A stretch of DNA of 64,000 nucleotides from Pigmentiphaga litoralis (GTDB taxonomy: Bacteria; Pseudomonadota; Gammaproteobacteria; Burkholderiales; Burkholderiaceae_B). The notes under the pieces were generated by a model, which made no database searches, was not told where the DNA came from, and saw only the letters and a list, made by a program, of their open reading frames with translations. The position numbers and the translations under genes are program-made. Positions 27,781 through 35,557 of the stretch are shown piece by piece. Position 1 is the stretch's first letter. Each line of letters opens with the position of its first letter. The DNA is taken from the NCBI RefSeq assembly GCF_013408655.1, contig NZ_JACCBP010000002.1:62001-126000 (forward strand). Direction: 5' to 3'.

Positions 27781-28773
27781 TCAGATCTTCGACAGGTCGA
27801 GCGCTGCCGGGTGGAACAGTTCTTCGGGCTTGACCAGGCGCTTCGACAGGCCTTGATCGTAGTGATAGCGCGCGAACGTCTCGATGGTATGGCGGTTGTT
27901 TTCCATGCCGAACGGCCAGTAGTCGTCGCCCATCAGTGCCTTGGCTTCGTTCAGGTGATGCACCATCCATGGCAGGGTCACGGCCAGGTGGCAGATCTCG
28001 TTCAGTTCGTGGATCGCCATTTCCTTCGACTTGATGAAGGCCTTGTACACGCTCACGGGCAGCCACGGATGCTGTTCGACCAGCGACTTGCGGATGCCGA
28101 CCATGTGCATGATCGGGAAGATGCGGGTGCGGCGGAAGTAATCCTTTTCGGCCTCGATGTAGTCGCCGAACAGGCGGCCCACATTGGGGGCGCCGCGCAG
28201 GAAACACGACGGGGCGCGCGCGCCGATGTAGCCATCGATCTCGCCGTCTTCCAGCATCTGCGACAGGGTCTTGTCGTCGGGGATCTGGGTCAGGTCGATG
28301 TCGTCGTCCAGCACGATGGGCGAGCGTTCGCCGCGGCCGGGTTCTTCGATTCCGCCACGCACCCACTTCACGTCACGCGGTTCCAGACCGTATTCGTCTT
28401 TCAGGATGCCGCGGATCCACACGTTGGCCGTGATCTGGTATTCGGGCACGCCAATGGTCTTGCCCTTCAGGTCCTGCGGCGTGTTGATGCCGCGGTCGGT
28501 GCGCACATAGATGCCCGACTGGCGGAACACGCGCGAAATGAAGGCCGGGATGCCGATGTACTCGTTGTCGCCGCGAGCCGTCGTCATCATGTGACTGCTC
28601 ATCGAAATTTCGGTGACGTCGAATTCCTGGTAGCGGAATGCGCGGTGGAAAGCTTCTTCCGGTTCGATGGCCGCGGTGACGACCTCGCACCCTTCAATCT
28701 GCGCGCGGCCATCCAGAATGGCACGGGTCCGGTCATAGTCGCCACACGAGAGGCTGATCTGCAATTTCTTCAT
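27781..28773 (-). CDS. 4,5-dihydroxyphthalate decarboxylase-like protein (periplasmic-binding-protein fold, no signal peptide)
   Basis: 330 residues beginning MKKLQISLSCGDYDRTRAILDGRAQIEGCEVV, then EEAFHRAFRYQEFDVTEISMSSH, YVRTDRGINTPQDLKGKTIGVPEYQITANVWIRGIL and WPFGMENNRHTIETFARYHYDQGL. This pattern is that of Pht5-type 4,5-dihydroxyphthalate decarboxylases, which share the fold of NMT1/THI5 solute-binding proteins. There is no export signal, so it should act in the cytoplasm. It sits between a TctC receptor gene and the hydroxylase genes in one operon. The cluster already has PicC, an unrelated decarboxylase, so this may handle a second carboxyl group, a different substrate, or have lost catalysis. 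Automated labels as an ABC receptor are possible but fit the missing signal poorly. Confidence 0.8.
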   Translation of the reverse strand: MKKLQISLSCGDYDRTRAILDGRAQIEGCEVVTAAIEPEEAFHRAFRYQEFDVTEISMSSHMMTTARGDNEYIGIPAFISRVFRQSGIYVRTDRGINTPQDLKGKTIGVPEYQITANVWIRGILKDEYGLEPRDVKWVRGGIEEPGRGERSPIVLDDDIDLTQIPDDKTLSQMLEDGEIDGYIGARAPSCFLRGAPNVGRLFGDYIEAEKDYFRRTRIFPIMHMVGIRKSLVEQHPWLPVSVYKAFIKSKEMAIHELNEICHLAVTLPWMVHHLNEAKALMGDDYWPFGMENNRHTIETFARYHYDQGLSKRLVKPEELFHPAALDLSKI

Positions 28774-28835
28774 CTGATTTTCTCAAACGATGTTGAACAA
28801 AAACCGGCGCATCCGCGCCGGTGGCCACGCAACCG

Positions 28836-29822
28836 TTAATCTACCTTGAGACCGATTTGCTGCGTCAATTTGGTAAAGCGATCGATGTCGTCGGACACGA
28901 TCTTGCTGAACTCCGCAGGCGTGCTGGACGTTGGCGCATACACCAGGCCCAGCAGCTTTTCATTGATGTCCGGACGGGCCACGATCTTGGCGACGTCGGC
29001 ATTGATCTTGTCGACCACGGCCTTCGGCGTCTTGGACGGGGCCAGCAGGCCATGCCACTGGTCGAGCTCATAGCCGGCCATGTTGTTCTCGGCCACGGTC
29101 GGCACGTCAGGCAGGAAGGGCGAGCGGCCCTTGGACGTCACCGCCAGCGCGCGCAGCTTGCCGGCCTTCACGTACGGCATGGCCGACGACGCGGTCACGA
29201 TCGCGACGGGCACCTGCTTGCCGAGCACGTCGGTCAGGGCCGGGCCGCAACCGCGATAGGGAATGTGCTGCATGGCGATCTTGCCCTGCACGTTCAGCAT
29301 TTCACCCGCCAGATGCTGGGGGGTGCCGTTGCCGCACGAACCGAAGGACACGCCGCCTGCGCCCGGCTTGGCCGCGGCCATCATCTCGGGCAGGGTCTTG
29401 TACTGGGACTCGGCCGACACCACGATCACCGACGGCACGAAGGCCACGTTCACGGCAGGCGCAAAGTCGGCCTTGGGATCGAAGGGCAGGTTGCGGAACA
29501 CGCCTGGGTTGACCGCGAACGAGCTGTTCACCATCAACAGGGTGTAGCCGTCGGCCGGGCTTTCGGCCACGGCGCGGGCGCCGATGTTGCCGCTCGCACC
29601 CGTGCGGTTGTCAACGATCACGGTCTGGCCCCAGACCTTCTGGAGTTCGCCGCCGATCAGGCGGGCAAGCAGGTCGGTACCTCCGCCCGGGGGAAAGGTC
29701 ACGATGATCGTGACGGGCTTGGTCGGGAAGGTCGCAGCATCGGCCGCCACGGCGGTGGCCGATGACAGACAGCTGACGGCCAGCACGGAGGCGCATACTG
29801 AAACACGTTTCCAGAACGACAT
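28836..29822 (-). CDS. Bug/TctC-family periplasmic solute receptor (first gene of the PicA-like operon)
   Basis: 328 residues from the ATG at 29822, with GGAG before it. The signal peptide is MSFWKRVSVCASVLAVSCLSSATAVAADA. The TctC features are FPTKPVTIIVTFPPGGGTDLLARLIG, VVDNRTGASGNIGA, ADGYTLLMVNSS, GKIAMQHIPYRGCGPALTDVLGKQV and KLRALAVTSKGRSPFLPDVPTVAE. Proteins of this family bind carboxylates in the periplasm. No TctA/TctB membrane genes are nearby, which is common for orphan Bug proteins. It heads the unit tctC, decarboxylase-like, PicA subunits, coxG, behind a promoter with two TCAG-N4-CTGA operators, so it probably senses or binds the pathway substrate. Confidence 0.9.
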   Translation of the reverse strand: MSFWKRVSVCASVLAVSCLSSATAVAADAATFPTKPVTIIVTFPPGGGTDLLARLIGGELQKVWGQTVIVDNRTGASGNIGARAVAESPADGYTLLMVNSSFAVNPGVFRNLPFDPKADFAPAVNVAFVPSVIVVSAESQYKTLPEMMAAAKPGAGGVSFGSCGNGTPQHLAGEMLNVQGKIAMQHIPYRGCGPALTDVLGKQVPVAIVTASSAMPYVKAGKLRALAVTSKGRSPFLPDVPTVAENNMAGYELDQWHGLLAPSKTPKAVVDKINADVAKIVARPDINEKLLGLVYAPTSSTPAEFSKIVSDDIDRFTKLTQQIGLKVD

Positions 29823-29928
29823 GGAAGACTCCTGCAGAAGGTTCGGGGTAGGGGAGCAAGCATCAAGCAAGCGCTATGCCACTTTGAAAAAATGGCGCCC
29901 TCACCGCCCGGGCGCTTCCTGCGATTCG

Positions 29929-29940
29929 TCAGTATGCTGA
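29929..29940. promoter_or_regulatory. pic operator copy 1 (TCAGTATGCTGA)
   Basis: TCAG-N4-CTGA palindrome just downstream of the -10 box of the PicA-like operon. It is 21 bp (two turns) from copy 2. Confidence 0.75.
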
Positions 29941-29943
29941 GGC

Positions 29944-29972
29944 ATATTATCAGTGTACTGACGGTATGAAAA
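29944..29972 (-). promoter_or_regulatory. Promoter of the tctC-decarboxylase-PicA operon
   Basis: On the minus strand TTTTCA (29972-29967), a 17-bp spacer and TAATAT (29949-29944) form a promoter whose spacer is filled by one operator (29950-29961). A second operator lies directly downstream (29929-29940). This geometry fits repression by a MarR-type protein. Confidence 0.6.
29950..29961. promoter_or_regulatory. pic operator copy 2 (TCAGTGTACTGA)
   Basis: Perfect TCAG-N4-CTGA between the -35 and -10 boxes of the PicA-like operon. Confidence 0.78.
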
Positions 29973-30103
29973 ATTTTTTCGGATCGGCTCGGGGTTAATC
30001 CTGATCCTGCGGCCGGCAGGCGGGGGGCATCTGCAATGCACCAAAAGCGGCCCGGCGCTGCGGCATGTTGGGGCGCAACGCCGGCCCGTTTTAGTGCAGA
30101 TGA

Positions 30104-30115
30104 GCAGTATGCTGA
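30104..30115. promoter_or_regulatory. pic operator copy 3 (GCAGTATGCTGA)
   Basis: One mismatch in the left half-site. It lies between the two tctC genes, about 140 bp upstream of the PicA-like promoter, and could be an auxiliary site. Confidence 0.6.
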
Positions 30116-30140
30116 CGATTATTCGCAGCACGCCCGCGGG

Positions 30141-31160
30141 TCATTCCGGACGGATGTTCCCGGCGGTGACGACCTCGGTGAATTGCGCGATATCGCCGCG
30201 CAGCAGACGGTCCAGCGCGGCCGCGTCGGCCACCTCGACTTCGATCCCGGCGGCGCTGAGTTTTTCGCCCACCTCGGGCTTGGCGATCTCTTCACGGATG
30301 GCGGCATCCATCAGCGCAATACGCTCTTTCGGCACGCCTGCCGGCGCCATGAAACCGTACCAGTTGCCGATGGCGCTCTTGGCCAGTTCCGGCACGCCGC
30401 TTTCGGCAATGGTGGGCACGTCGGGCAGGGAACGCGACCGCTTCGGATTGGTCACCGCCAGGGCCACCAGCTTGCCCGCCTTGATATGCGGCAGCACGGC
30501 GGGCGCCGACCCCACGACCACCTGGATCTGCCCGCCCACGGTGTCGAGCGTGGCGGGCGCACAGCCGCGATAGGGCGCGTGCACGATGTCTACCTTGGCT
30601 TCGACCTTGACGATTTCCATGGCCAGGTGATGCGCGGTGCCGACCCCGCACGAACCGTAGGACAGCTTGCCCGGATTCTTGCGTGCATAGGCCACCAGTT
30701 CCGGCATCGTCTTGACGCCGATGCCCGGATTGGCGGCGATCACCATGGGCGAGTCGGCAATCACGTTGATCGGCATGAAGTCCTTGCGCAGGTCATAGCT
30801 GAGCTTGGGATAGATCGCTTCGCTGACGGCCTGGCTGTTGCTGATCAGGATCAGGCCGTAGCCGTCGGCGGGCAGGCGCTTGCCCGCTTCCATGCCGATG
30901 GTGCCGCCCGCGCCCGGACGGTTTTCCACCACGAATTGCTGGCCGAATCGCTGGCCCAGCGGCACGCCGATCACCCGTGCCAGCGTGTCGGCCGCGCCGC
31001 CCGTATTGAAGGGCACCATGACGCGGATCGGCTTGGCGGGATAGGTGTCCCCCTGGGCCTGGACCAGCCCGGGCAACAGGGCGGCGCTGACCGACAGACC
31101 CAGCCATACGAGACGGCGGCGGGCGCCCTGGGTCGACAGCGAAAGGACGGGTGATGACAT
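30141..31160 (-). CDS. Bug/TctC-family periplasmic solute receptor (single-gene unit)
   Basis: 339 residues from the ATG at 31160, preceded by GGAG. The signal region is RRRLVWLGLSVSAALLPGLVQAQG. The TctC body includes YPAKPIRVMVPFNTGGAADTLARVIG, VVENRPGAGGTIGMEAGKRLPADGYGLILIS, VDIVHAPYRGCAPATLDTVGGQI and RSRSLPDVPTIAESGVPELAKSA. It is a paralogue of the receptor at 28836 and probably also binds an aromatic or pyridine carboxylate. It is divergent from the MarR gene, and an operator copy (31237-31248) lies in its promoter. Confidence 0.9.
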   Translation of the reverse strand: MSSPVLSLSTQGARRRLVWLGLSVSAALLPGLVQAQGDTYPAKPIRVMVPFNTGGAADTLARVIGVPLGQRFGQQFVVENRPGAGGTIGMEAGKRLPADGYGLILISNSQAVSEAIYPKLSYDLRKDFMPINVIADSPMVIAANPGIGVKTMPELVAYARKNPGKLSYGSCGVGTAHHLAMEIVKVEAKVDIVHAPYRGCAPATLDTVGGQIQVVVGSAPAVLPHIKAGKLVALAVTNPKRSRSLPDVPTIAESGVPELAKSAIGNWYGFMAPAGVPKERIALMDAAIREEIAKPEVGEKLSAAGIEVEVADAAALDRLLRGDIAQFTEVVTAGNIRPE

Positions 31161-31236
31161 GATGAACTCCGAGGGCAGGGACCTGCGGCAATGCAAGGGA
31201 CATGCCAGACGCGGCGATACGCGTACCAACGGATTA

Positions 31237-31248
31237 TCAGCATACTGA
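31237..31248. promoter_or_regulatory. pic operator copy 4 (TCAGCATACTGA)
   Basis: Perfect TCAG-N4-CTGA about 77 bp upstream of the tctC gene at 31160. On the minus strand it runs into GATAAT, a likely -10 box. Confidence 0.75.
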
Positions 31249-31362
31249 GCATATACGACGTATGCCGCGCATTCATCCGGACAACCACGAATCGCGGCGC
31301 CCCTGGCCGCACATCGGCCGTATTTCGGGCGTATTCGGCCTGCTGGCGCGGGTGCCGGCGGT

Positions 31363-31382
31363 TATAATCTTCAGCATACTAA
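31363..31382 (+). promoter_or_regulatory. picR promoter -10 box and operator copy 5
   Basis: TATAAT (31363-31368) is followed by TCAGCATACTAA (31371-31382) just before the MarR ATG at 31400. A repressor here would block its own transcription. Confidence 0.7.
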
Positions 31383-31399
31383 TAACCCCGGGCACTCTC

Positions 31400-31927
31400 A
31401 TGTCGTCGAGCACCAGCCGACCCGCAGTCAAGAAGAAATCCAGCAAGCCCGCGGCGGCGGCTGTTGTCGATCCCGCCAAGGAACTGCTGTGGGCGCGGCC
31501 CGGCTTCCTCGTGCGCCGGCTGCACCAGATCCACGTGGCCATGTTCTTCGAAGAGTGCAAATCGTCGAACACCACGCCCGTGCAATACGCCATCCTGTCG
31601 GCGCTGGCCGTCATGCCTGGCCTGGACCAGACTGCGCTGGGCCAGGAAGTGGGACTGGATCGCACCACCACGGCCGACGTCGTGCGCCGCCTTGAAGAGC
31701 GGGGCCTGCTCGAACGCCGCGAGAACGAAGCCGACCGCCGCACGCGTCATGTCTTCCTCACGCGCGAGGGCAAAAGCGCCGTCAACGCCATGCATGCCGA
31801 CATGGTCCGCGCGCAGGAACGCATGCTCAGCCCCCTGACCGACGCGCAGCAGAAAACATTCATGAAGCTGGTCTCGCAACTGGTGGAAGCCAACAACCAG
31901 TACAGCCGCGCCGCGCTGCGCAGCTGA
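31400..31927 (+). CDS. picR: MarR-family regulator of the pic cluster (PicR-like)
   Basis: 175 residues from the ATG at 31400. A Lys/Ser/Ala-rich leader precedes the winged helix: PVQYAILSALAVMPGLDQTALGQEVGLDRTTTADVVRRLEERGLLERRENEADRRTRHVFLTREGK, with the DRR wing typical of MarR proteins. Dimerising helices lie at both ends. It is embedded among the pyridine-degradation genes and divergent from a tctC gene. TCAG-N4-CTGA palindromes occur at its own promoter and at all four other units. The picolinate cluster of Alcaligenes faecalis has a regulator named PicR; assigning this gene as its counterpart rests on context. The likely effector is a pathway intermediate. Confidence 0.8.
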   Translation: MSSSTSRPAVKKKSSKPAAAAVVDPAKELLWARPGFLVRRLHQIHVAMFFEECKSSNTTPVQYAILSALAVMPGLDQTALGQEVGLDRTTTADVVRRLEERGLLERRENEADRRTRHVFLTREGKSAVNAMHADMVRAQERMLSPLTDAQQKTFMKLVSQLVEANNQYSRAALRS

Positions 31928-31928
31928 T

Positions 31929-31970
31929 AAAAAAAGCCGCGGGGTGCATCGCGCCCCGCGGCTTTTTCTT
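31929..31970. terminator. Bidirectional terminator between picR and the Rieske beta-subunit gene
   Basis: aaaaagccgcgggg and ccccgcggcttttt form a long stem flanked by A and T runs between the convergent stop codons. Confidence 0.9.
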
Positions 31971-31995
31971 TCCCTTCCGGCAAGCCGGAATCCGG

Positions 31996-32520
31996 TCAGA
32001 CCGGATACACCAGGTCGTTGGCGATGATGGTGCTGTCGTAGATCACCTGGCGGTCCTTCAACAGCAGTCGATCGCCTTCCCTCACGAACACGTCGTGATA
32101 GGTGCCGGCCATGTGCACCGTGGTCGGGCCTTCCACCAGCGTCTGCATCAACAGAAAGTTGGCTTGCGCAACGATCGCCCCATCGGCCTCTTCGGCCGTC
32201 ACCCGCGTGTTGGTCACCAGATGCAGCATGTAGCGGGGTGCGAACATCTGCGTGCGGTTGATCGCGACCGCGCGGTCCTGCAGCATGCCCTTGCCTTCGC
32301 AATACACCAGGCCCACAGGCAACCCCAGTTCGGCGTTTTCGCGCGCCGTCACCCGGTAGATGCCTTGCTCGGTAAAGAACTCGGGCCAGTCTTCCAGCGA
32401 TCCCGAATCCAGGGTCGCGCAGTAGTCGGCATGGAAGGTCTCGACGTGCTGGCGCAACTCCAGCGCGCGGGCAGGCGCCAGCGTCGACGCGTGAAACAGT
32501 GAAGTCGTAGTGAAGGTCAT
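31996..32520 (-). CDS. Rieske hydroxylase small (beta) subunit, PicB component
   Basis: 174 residues from the ATG at 32520. This is the ring-hydroxylating dioxygenase beta-subunit fold (SnoaL/NTF2-like): RQHVETFHADYCATLDSGSLEDWPEFFTEQGIYRVTARENAELG, RTQMFAPRYMLHLVTNTRVT and LLLKDRQVIYDSTIIANDLVYPV. It supports the hexameric oxygenase and carries no cofactor. It is 5 bp after the alpha subunit and last in the operon ferredoxin, reductase, alpha, beta. The closest functional analogy is the small subunit of salicylate 5-hydroxylase (NagH type). Confidence 0.9.
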   Translation of the reverse strand: MTFTTTSLFHASTLAPARALELRQHVETFHADYCATLDSGSLEDWPEFFTEQGIYRVTARENAELGLPVGLVYCEGKGMLQDRAVAINRTQMFAPRYMLHLVTNTRVTAEEADGAIVAQANFLLMQTLVEGPTTVHMAGTYHDVFVREGDRLLLKDRQVIYDSTIIANDLVYPV

Positions 32521-32525
32521 AACGG

Positions 32526-33815
32526 TCAGAATCCCATGACGCCGCGATAGTATTGGTACATGGCACGGATGGCCGCTTCCGAGATCAGCGTCTCGCTGGT
32601 GCCCACGTGGCCCGACTCCAGTTTCAGCACGTTGACGTCGGTGCTGGTGCGGCGCACGCCTTCCTGCACGAACTTCATGGCCTCGTTGTCTTCCAGGCCC
32701 AGGAAGCCGGCCGGGCCCATCAGGTTGCCCTGGCGCAGACGGTGCTGCGTCATTTCTTCGGTGTCGTCTTCGTAGCCGAACATGGTCCACATCATCAGCA
32801 TGCTGTCCGGACCGTTGGGCACGATGTGGCGCACGCCCAGCGTGTTCATCTCGCGTTGAACGACCAGGTTGGGCCAGATCGTCTGCATCGTCACGGACCA
32901 GCGCGAATCCGTTTCCTTGATGTATTCCAGGAAGCGGTCGTCCTGCAGGCGCATGCCTTCATGGTACGAACGCATTTCCTTCTTGTTCTCGCTGCTGACT
33001 TCGGCGTACTTGTCTTCTTTCTTGGCCGACGCCATGGTGCCGTGGCGGCCATGCACGGGGTCGGCGATCATGGCCGAATCATTGCCCGCCACCAGCAGGC
33101 CGAACACCACCAGGAACGAGTGCAGCAGGGTCGCGTGATACGGATCCTTCAGGTTCTCGTGATACATCTTCCAGTTGCAGGGCAGCTCGTTCTTGTAATA
33201 CCCAAGGATCTTCAGCTTCTTGCCGTTGAACACATGATCGAAGTCCTTCAGGATTTCGGGCGTCAGGTATTCGGGGATCGGTTCGACGTCGTCGTGATAG
33301 GACGCGAACACCACGCCGTTGTAGGTCGTGGTGTGCAGCTTGAGCAGGCCGTGGTCTTCGTTCTTGAAGTCCTTGGGCATGCCGCCGATCCGGTTCACGC
33401 CGCGCTTGAAGGGCACGCCCTGCAGGTTGCCCTTCAGGTCATACGACCACTGGTGATAGGGGCACACGAACTCTTTTGCGTTGCCCTGGCTGTTGCGACA
33501 GAACTCGGCGCCGCGATGCGCGCAGCGGTTCTCGAACACGTTGACCGAGCCGTCTTCGGCGCGCGACATGACCACGGGCGTTGCGCCAACGTACGAGCGC
33601 TTGTAGTCGCCGGCGTTCGGCACTTCGGCTTCCAGGCCGACAAAGTTCCAGACCCGGCCTTTGAAGATCTTCTGCAATTCCTGGTCGTACACGGCATTGC
33701 TGGTGTAGATCCAGTCCGGGATTTCGTGCAGCGCGTCTTCGGGCCAGGCATAGGAGGAAAGCTCCGCATCCTTGTGGCCGAGCGTCCGGTTGATGACTGC
33801 GTGGGCGTTATACAT
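32526..33815 (-). CDS. Rieske hydroxylase large (alpha) subunit, NagG-like, PicB component
   Basis: 429 residues from the ATG at 33815. The Rieske 2Fe-2S ligands are C98, H100 (CAHRGAEFC) and C118, H121 (CPYHQW). The mononuclear iron site is in ENLKDPYHATLLH (D224 bridge, H227, H232). From memory the sequence resembles salicylate 5-hydroxylase NagG closely (VGLEAEVPNAGD, CPYHQWSYDLKGNLQGVPF, GPAGFLGLED). That enzyme hydroxylates para to an existing ring hydroxyl, which is exactly the geometry of converting 6-hydroxypicolinate to 3,6-dihydroxypicolinate, the PicB reaction. All four components are encoded together, so electron supply is complete. Confidence 0.92.
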   Translation of the reverse strand: MYNAHAVINRTLGHKDAELSSYAWPEDALHEIPDWIYTSNAVYDQELQKIFKGRVWNFVGLEAEVPNAGDYKRSYVGATPVVMSRAEDGSVNVFENRCAHRGAEFCRNSQGNAKEFVCPYHQWSYDLKGNLQGVPFKRGVNRIGGMPKDFKNEDHGLLKLHTTTYNGVVFASYHDDVEPIPEYLTPEILKDFDHVFNGKKLKILGYYKNELPCNWKMYHENLKDPYHATLLHSFLVVFGLLVAGNDSAMIADPVHGRHGTMASAKKEDKYAEVSSENKKEMRSYHEGMRLQDDRFLEYIKETDSRWSVTMQTIWPNLVVQREMNTLGVRHIVPNGPDSMLMMWTMFGYEDDTEEMTQHRLRQGNLMGPAGFLGLEDNEAMKFVQEGVRRTSTDVNVLKLESGHVGTSETLISEAAIRAMYQYYRGVMGF

Positions 33816-33826
33816 GGCGATTCCTG

Positions 33827-35140
33827 TCAGGGAAGGGGCGCGGCGGGCGACGCGGCGACAGCGTCGCGCACCAGTTGCCGCAGATTCAGCGTCGTGTCCT
33901 GAAGCGCCGCGGGCGCGCAGGGAAGGTCTTTTTCGATCAGCACCCGCAGCTGGCGCAGGTCGCCGCCGGCGTTCACGGCAATGCCATGGCGCAGGTGGCC
34001 GTTGTCCAGGCCGAGCAGCAGGAACTTGGGCGCGGCCGCGTCCGGATCGGCATTGCCGCGCAGGATGTAGTCCAGGGCCGGGTCGTACGCGCCCAGCATC
34101 TGGAAGTTGCAGCCGAACTGGTCCGTCCAGAACCACGGCACGGCCTGCGGCGCGGTGTCCACGCCCAACATGGCGGCGGCGGCCAGGCGGGCCTGTTCAT
34201 TCGCGCTTTGCCACGACTCCATCCGCATTTCCTGCTTGAACAGCGGCTGGAATTGCGACGCGCAGTCACCCGCGGCAAACACGTTGGCAATGTTGGTGCG
34301 GCACTGCGCGTCGATGCGCACCCCGCGATTGACCGGGTGCACGGCAATGCCGGCGGCGTCAGCCAGGGCCGTGTCGGGCACAAGCCCGATCGCGACGACG
34401 GTCAGGCTGGCCGACACTTCGGCGCCATCATCCAGCATCAATGAGGTGCCGTCGGGGGTATGGGTCAGCTTGGCGATACGGCGGCCCAGCCGCAGGTCCA
34501 CGCCGGCGTGCCGCGCGCGGGCCGACAGCCATTCCGACAGGGCGGGCGGCACGGCGCGTTCCAGCAGGCGGCTGCCGGCTTCGACCAGGACCACCCGGCG
34601 GCCCAGCGTCAGTGCCGTCGATGCCGTTTCCAGGCCCAGAAAGCCGCCGCCAATGACCAGCACGGTCTCGCCCGCAGGCAGGGCGGCCAGCGCGGCGCGC
34701 AGGCCACGGGCGTCGTCCAGCGAACGGATATAGTGCACGCCAGGCGTGCCAGCCGGCAGTTCGGGCAGTTCGCGCGCGGTGCCGCCGGTGGCGATCAGGC
34801 AATGGCTGTAGGCAATCGTTTCGCCTGCGCTGTCGTGCGCGACCGAGGCCGCCACGTCCAGCGAGGCAATGGTGCGGCCCAGGTGCAGGTCGATGGTGTT
34901 CTCGTCGTAGAACGCCGTGGGGTGCACGCCGATCTCGTGGTCGGCCTGCTCACCGCTCAGCACCGACTTGGACAGCGGCGGGCGTTCGTACGGGGCATGC
35001 GCTTCGCTGCCGAGCATGACGATGCCACCGGTGTGGCCCAGCTGGCGCAGCGTGGCCGCGGCGGTGGCGCCAGCCTGACCCGCCCCGATGATCAGGATGG
35101 GCTTGGCAGCGGAATCGTTGAGGGGGGTATCGGCGCTCAT
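33827..35140 (-). CDS. FAD-dependent ferredoxin reductase, PicB component
   Basis: 437 residues. The N-terminal FAD Rossmann motif is ILIIGAGQAGATAAATLRQLGHTG. YERPPLSKSVL is the characteristic stretch of aromatic-oxygenase ferredoxin reductases. The NAD motif is VLVIGGGFLGLETASTALTLGRRVVLVE, followed by VFAAGDCASQF and a reductase C-terminal domain of about 100 residues (ESWQSANEQARLAAAAMLG). It passes electrons from NAD(P)H to the Rieske ferredoxin encoded 9 bp upstream. The N-terminus SADTPLNDSAAKP is variable. Confidence 0.9.
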   Translation of the reverse strand: MSADTPLNDSAAKPILIIGAGQAGATAAATLRQLGHTGGIVMLGSEAHAPYERPPLSKSVLSGEQADHEIGVHPTAFYDENTIDLHLGRTIASLDVAASVAHDSAGETIAYSHCLIATGGTARELPELPAGTPGVHYIRSLDDARGLRAALAALPAGETVLVIGGGFLGLETASTALTLGRRVVLVEAGSRLLERAVPPALSEWLSARARHAGVDLRLGRRIAKLTHTPDGTSLMLDDGAEVSASLTVVAIGLVPDTALADAAGIAVHPVNRGVRIDAQCRTNIANVFAAGDCASQFQPLFKQEMRMESWQSANEQARLAAAAMLGVDTAPQAVPWFWTDQFGCNFQMLGAYDPALDYILRGNADPDAAAPKFLLLGLDNGHLRHGIAVNAGGDLRQLRVLIEKDLPCAPAALQDTTLNLRQLVRDAVAASPAAPLP

Positions 35141-35149
35141 GGCGTGCCT

Positions 35150-35455
35150 TTATGCGTCGACCAGCACGTCGTCGCCCTCGACCTTGACCGGGTACGTCAC
35201 CAGGTCCTTGGTCGCCGGCGCGCATTGGGCCTTGCCGGTGCGGATGTCGAAGGTGGCCTGGTGCAGCGGGCATTCGATGCAGCCGTCTTCCATGTAGCCG
35301 TCGGACAGCAGCGCGTACTGGTGCGTACAGACGTTGTCGGTCGCGAAGTAGCTGTCGTCGTCGCGGTAGAGCGCGATGTGCGCCTGACCGGCATGCACGC
35401 CGATCACGTCGCCGTTCTGCAGCTGATCGGCATTTGCGACTTTGATCCAGGCCAT
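35150..35455 (-). CDS. Rieske-type ferredoxin, PicB component
   Basis: 101 residues with the ligands C43, H45 (CTHQYA) and C62, H65 (CPLHQATF) of a small Rieske ferredoxin. It carries electrons from the FAD reductase to the oxygenase. It is the first gene of the four-gene unit, directly behind operator copies 6 and 7, so the whole hydroxylase should respond to the MarR regulator. The start MAWIKVANADQLQNGD is short and typical. Confidence 0.94.
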   Translation of the reverse strand: MAWIKVANADQLQNGDVIGVHAGQAHIALYRDDDSYFATDNVCTHQYALLSDGYMEDGCIECPLHQATFDIRTGKAQCAPATKDLVTYPVKVEGDDVLVDA

Positions 35456-35469
35456 AATAAACCTATCTG

Positions 35470-35481
35470 TAAGTATGCTGA
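35470..35481. promoter_or_regulatory. pic operator copy 6 (TAAGTATGCTGA)
   Basis: Right half-site perfect, one mismatch on the left. It is 15 bp upstream of the ferredoxin start and 22 bp from copy 7. Confidence 0.65.
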
Positions 35482-35491
35482 CTAATAATCG

Positions 35492-35503
35492 TCAGTATAC
35501 TGA
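35492..35503. promoter_or_regulatory. pic operator copy 7 (TCAGTATACTGA)
   Basis: Fully symmetric TCAGTATACTGA, the best match of the set, upstream of the Rieske operon. Confidence 0.8.
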
Positions 35504-35557
35504 GATTATTGCCGAATGGAAGATGGCGCGGGCGATTTGTGCGCGCCAGCTTTCCGC

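Larger units (their letters stand above)
29823..30140. other. Intergenic control region between two tctC genes (318 bp)
   Basis: It contains the promoter and operator copies 1-3 listed separately. No coding sequence is supported here. Confidence 0.6.
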
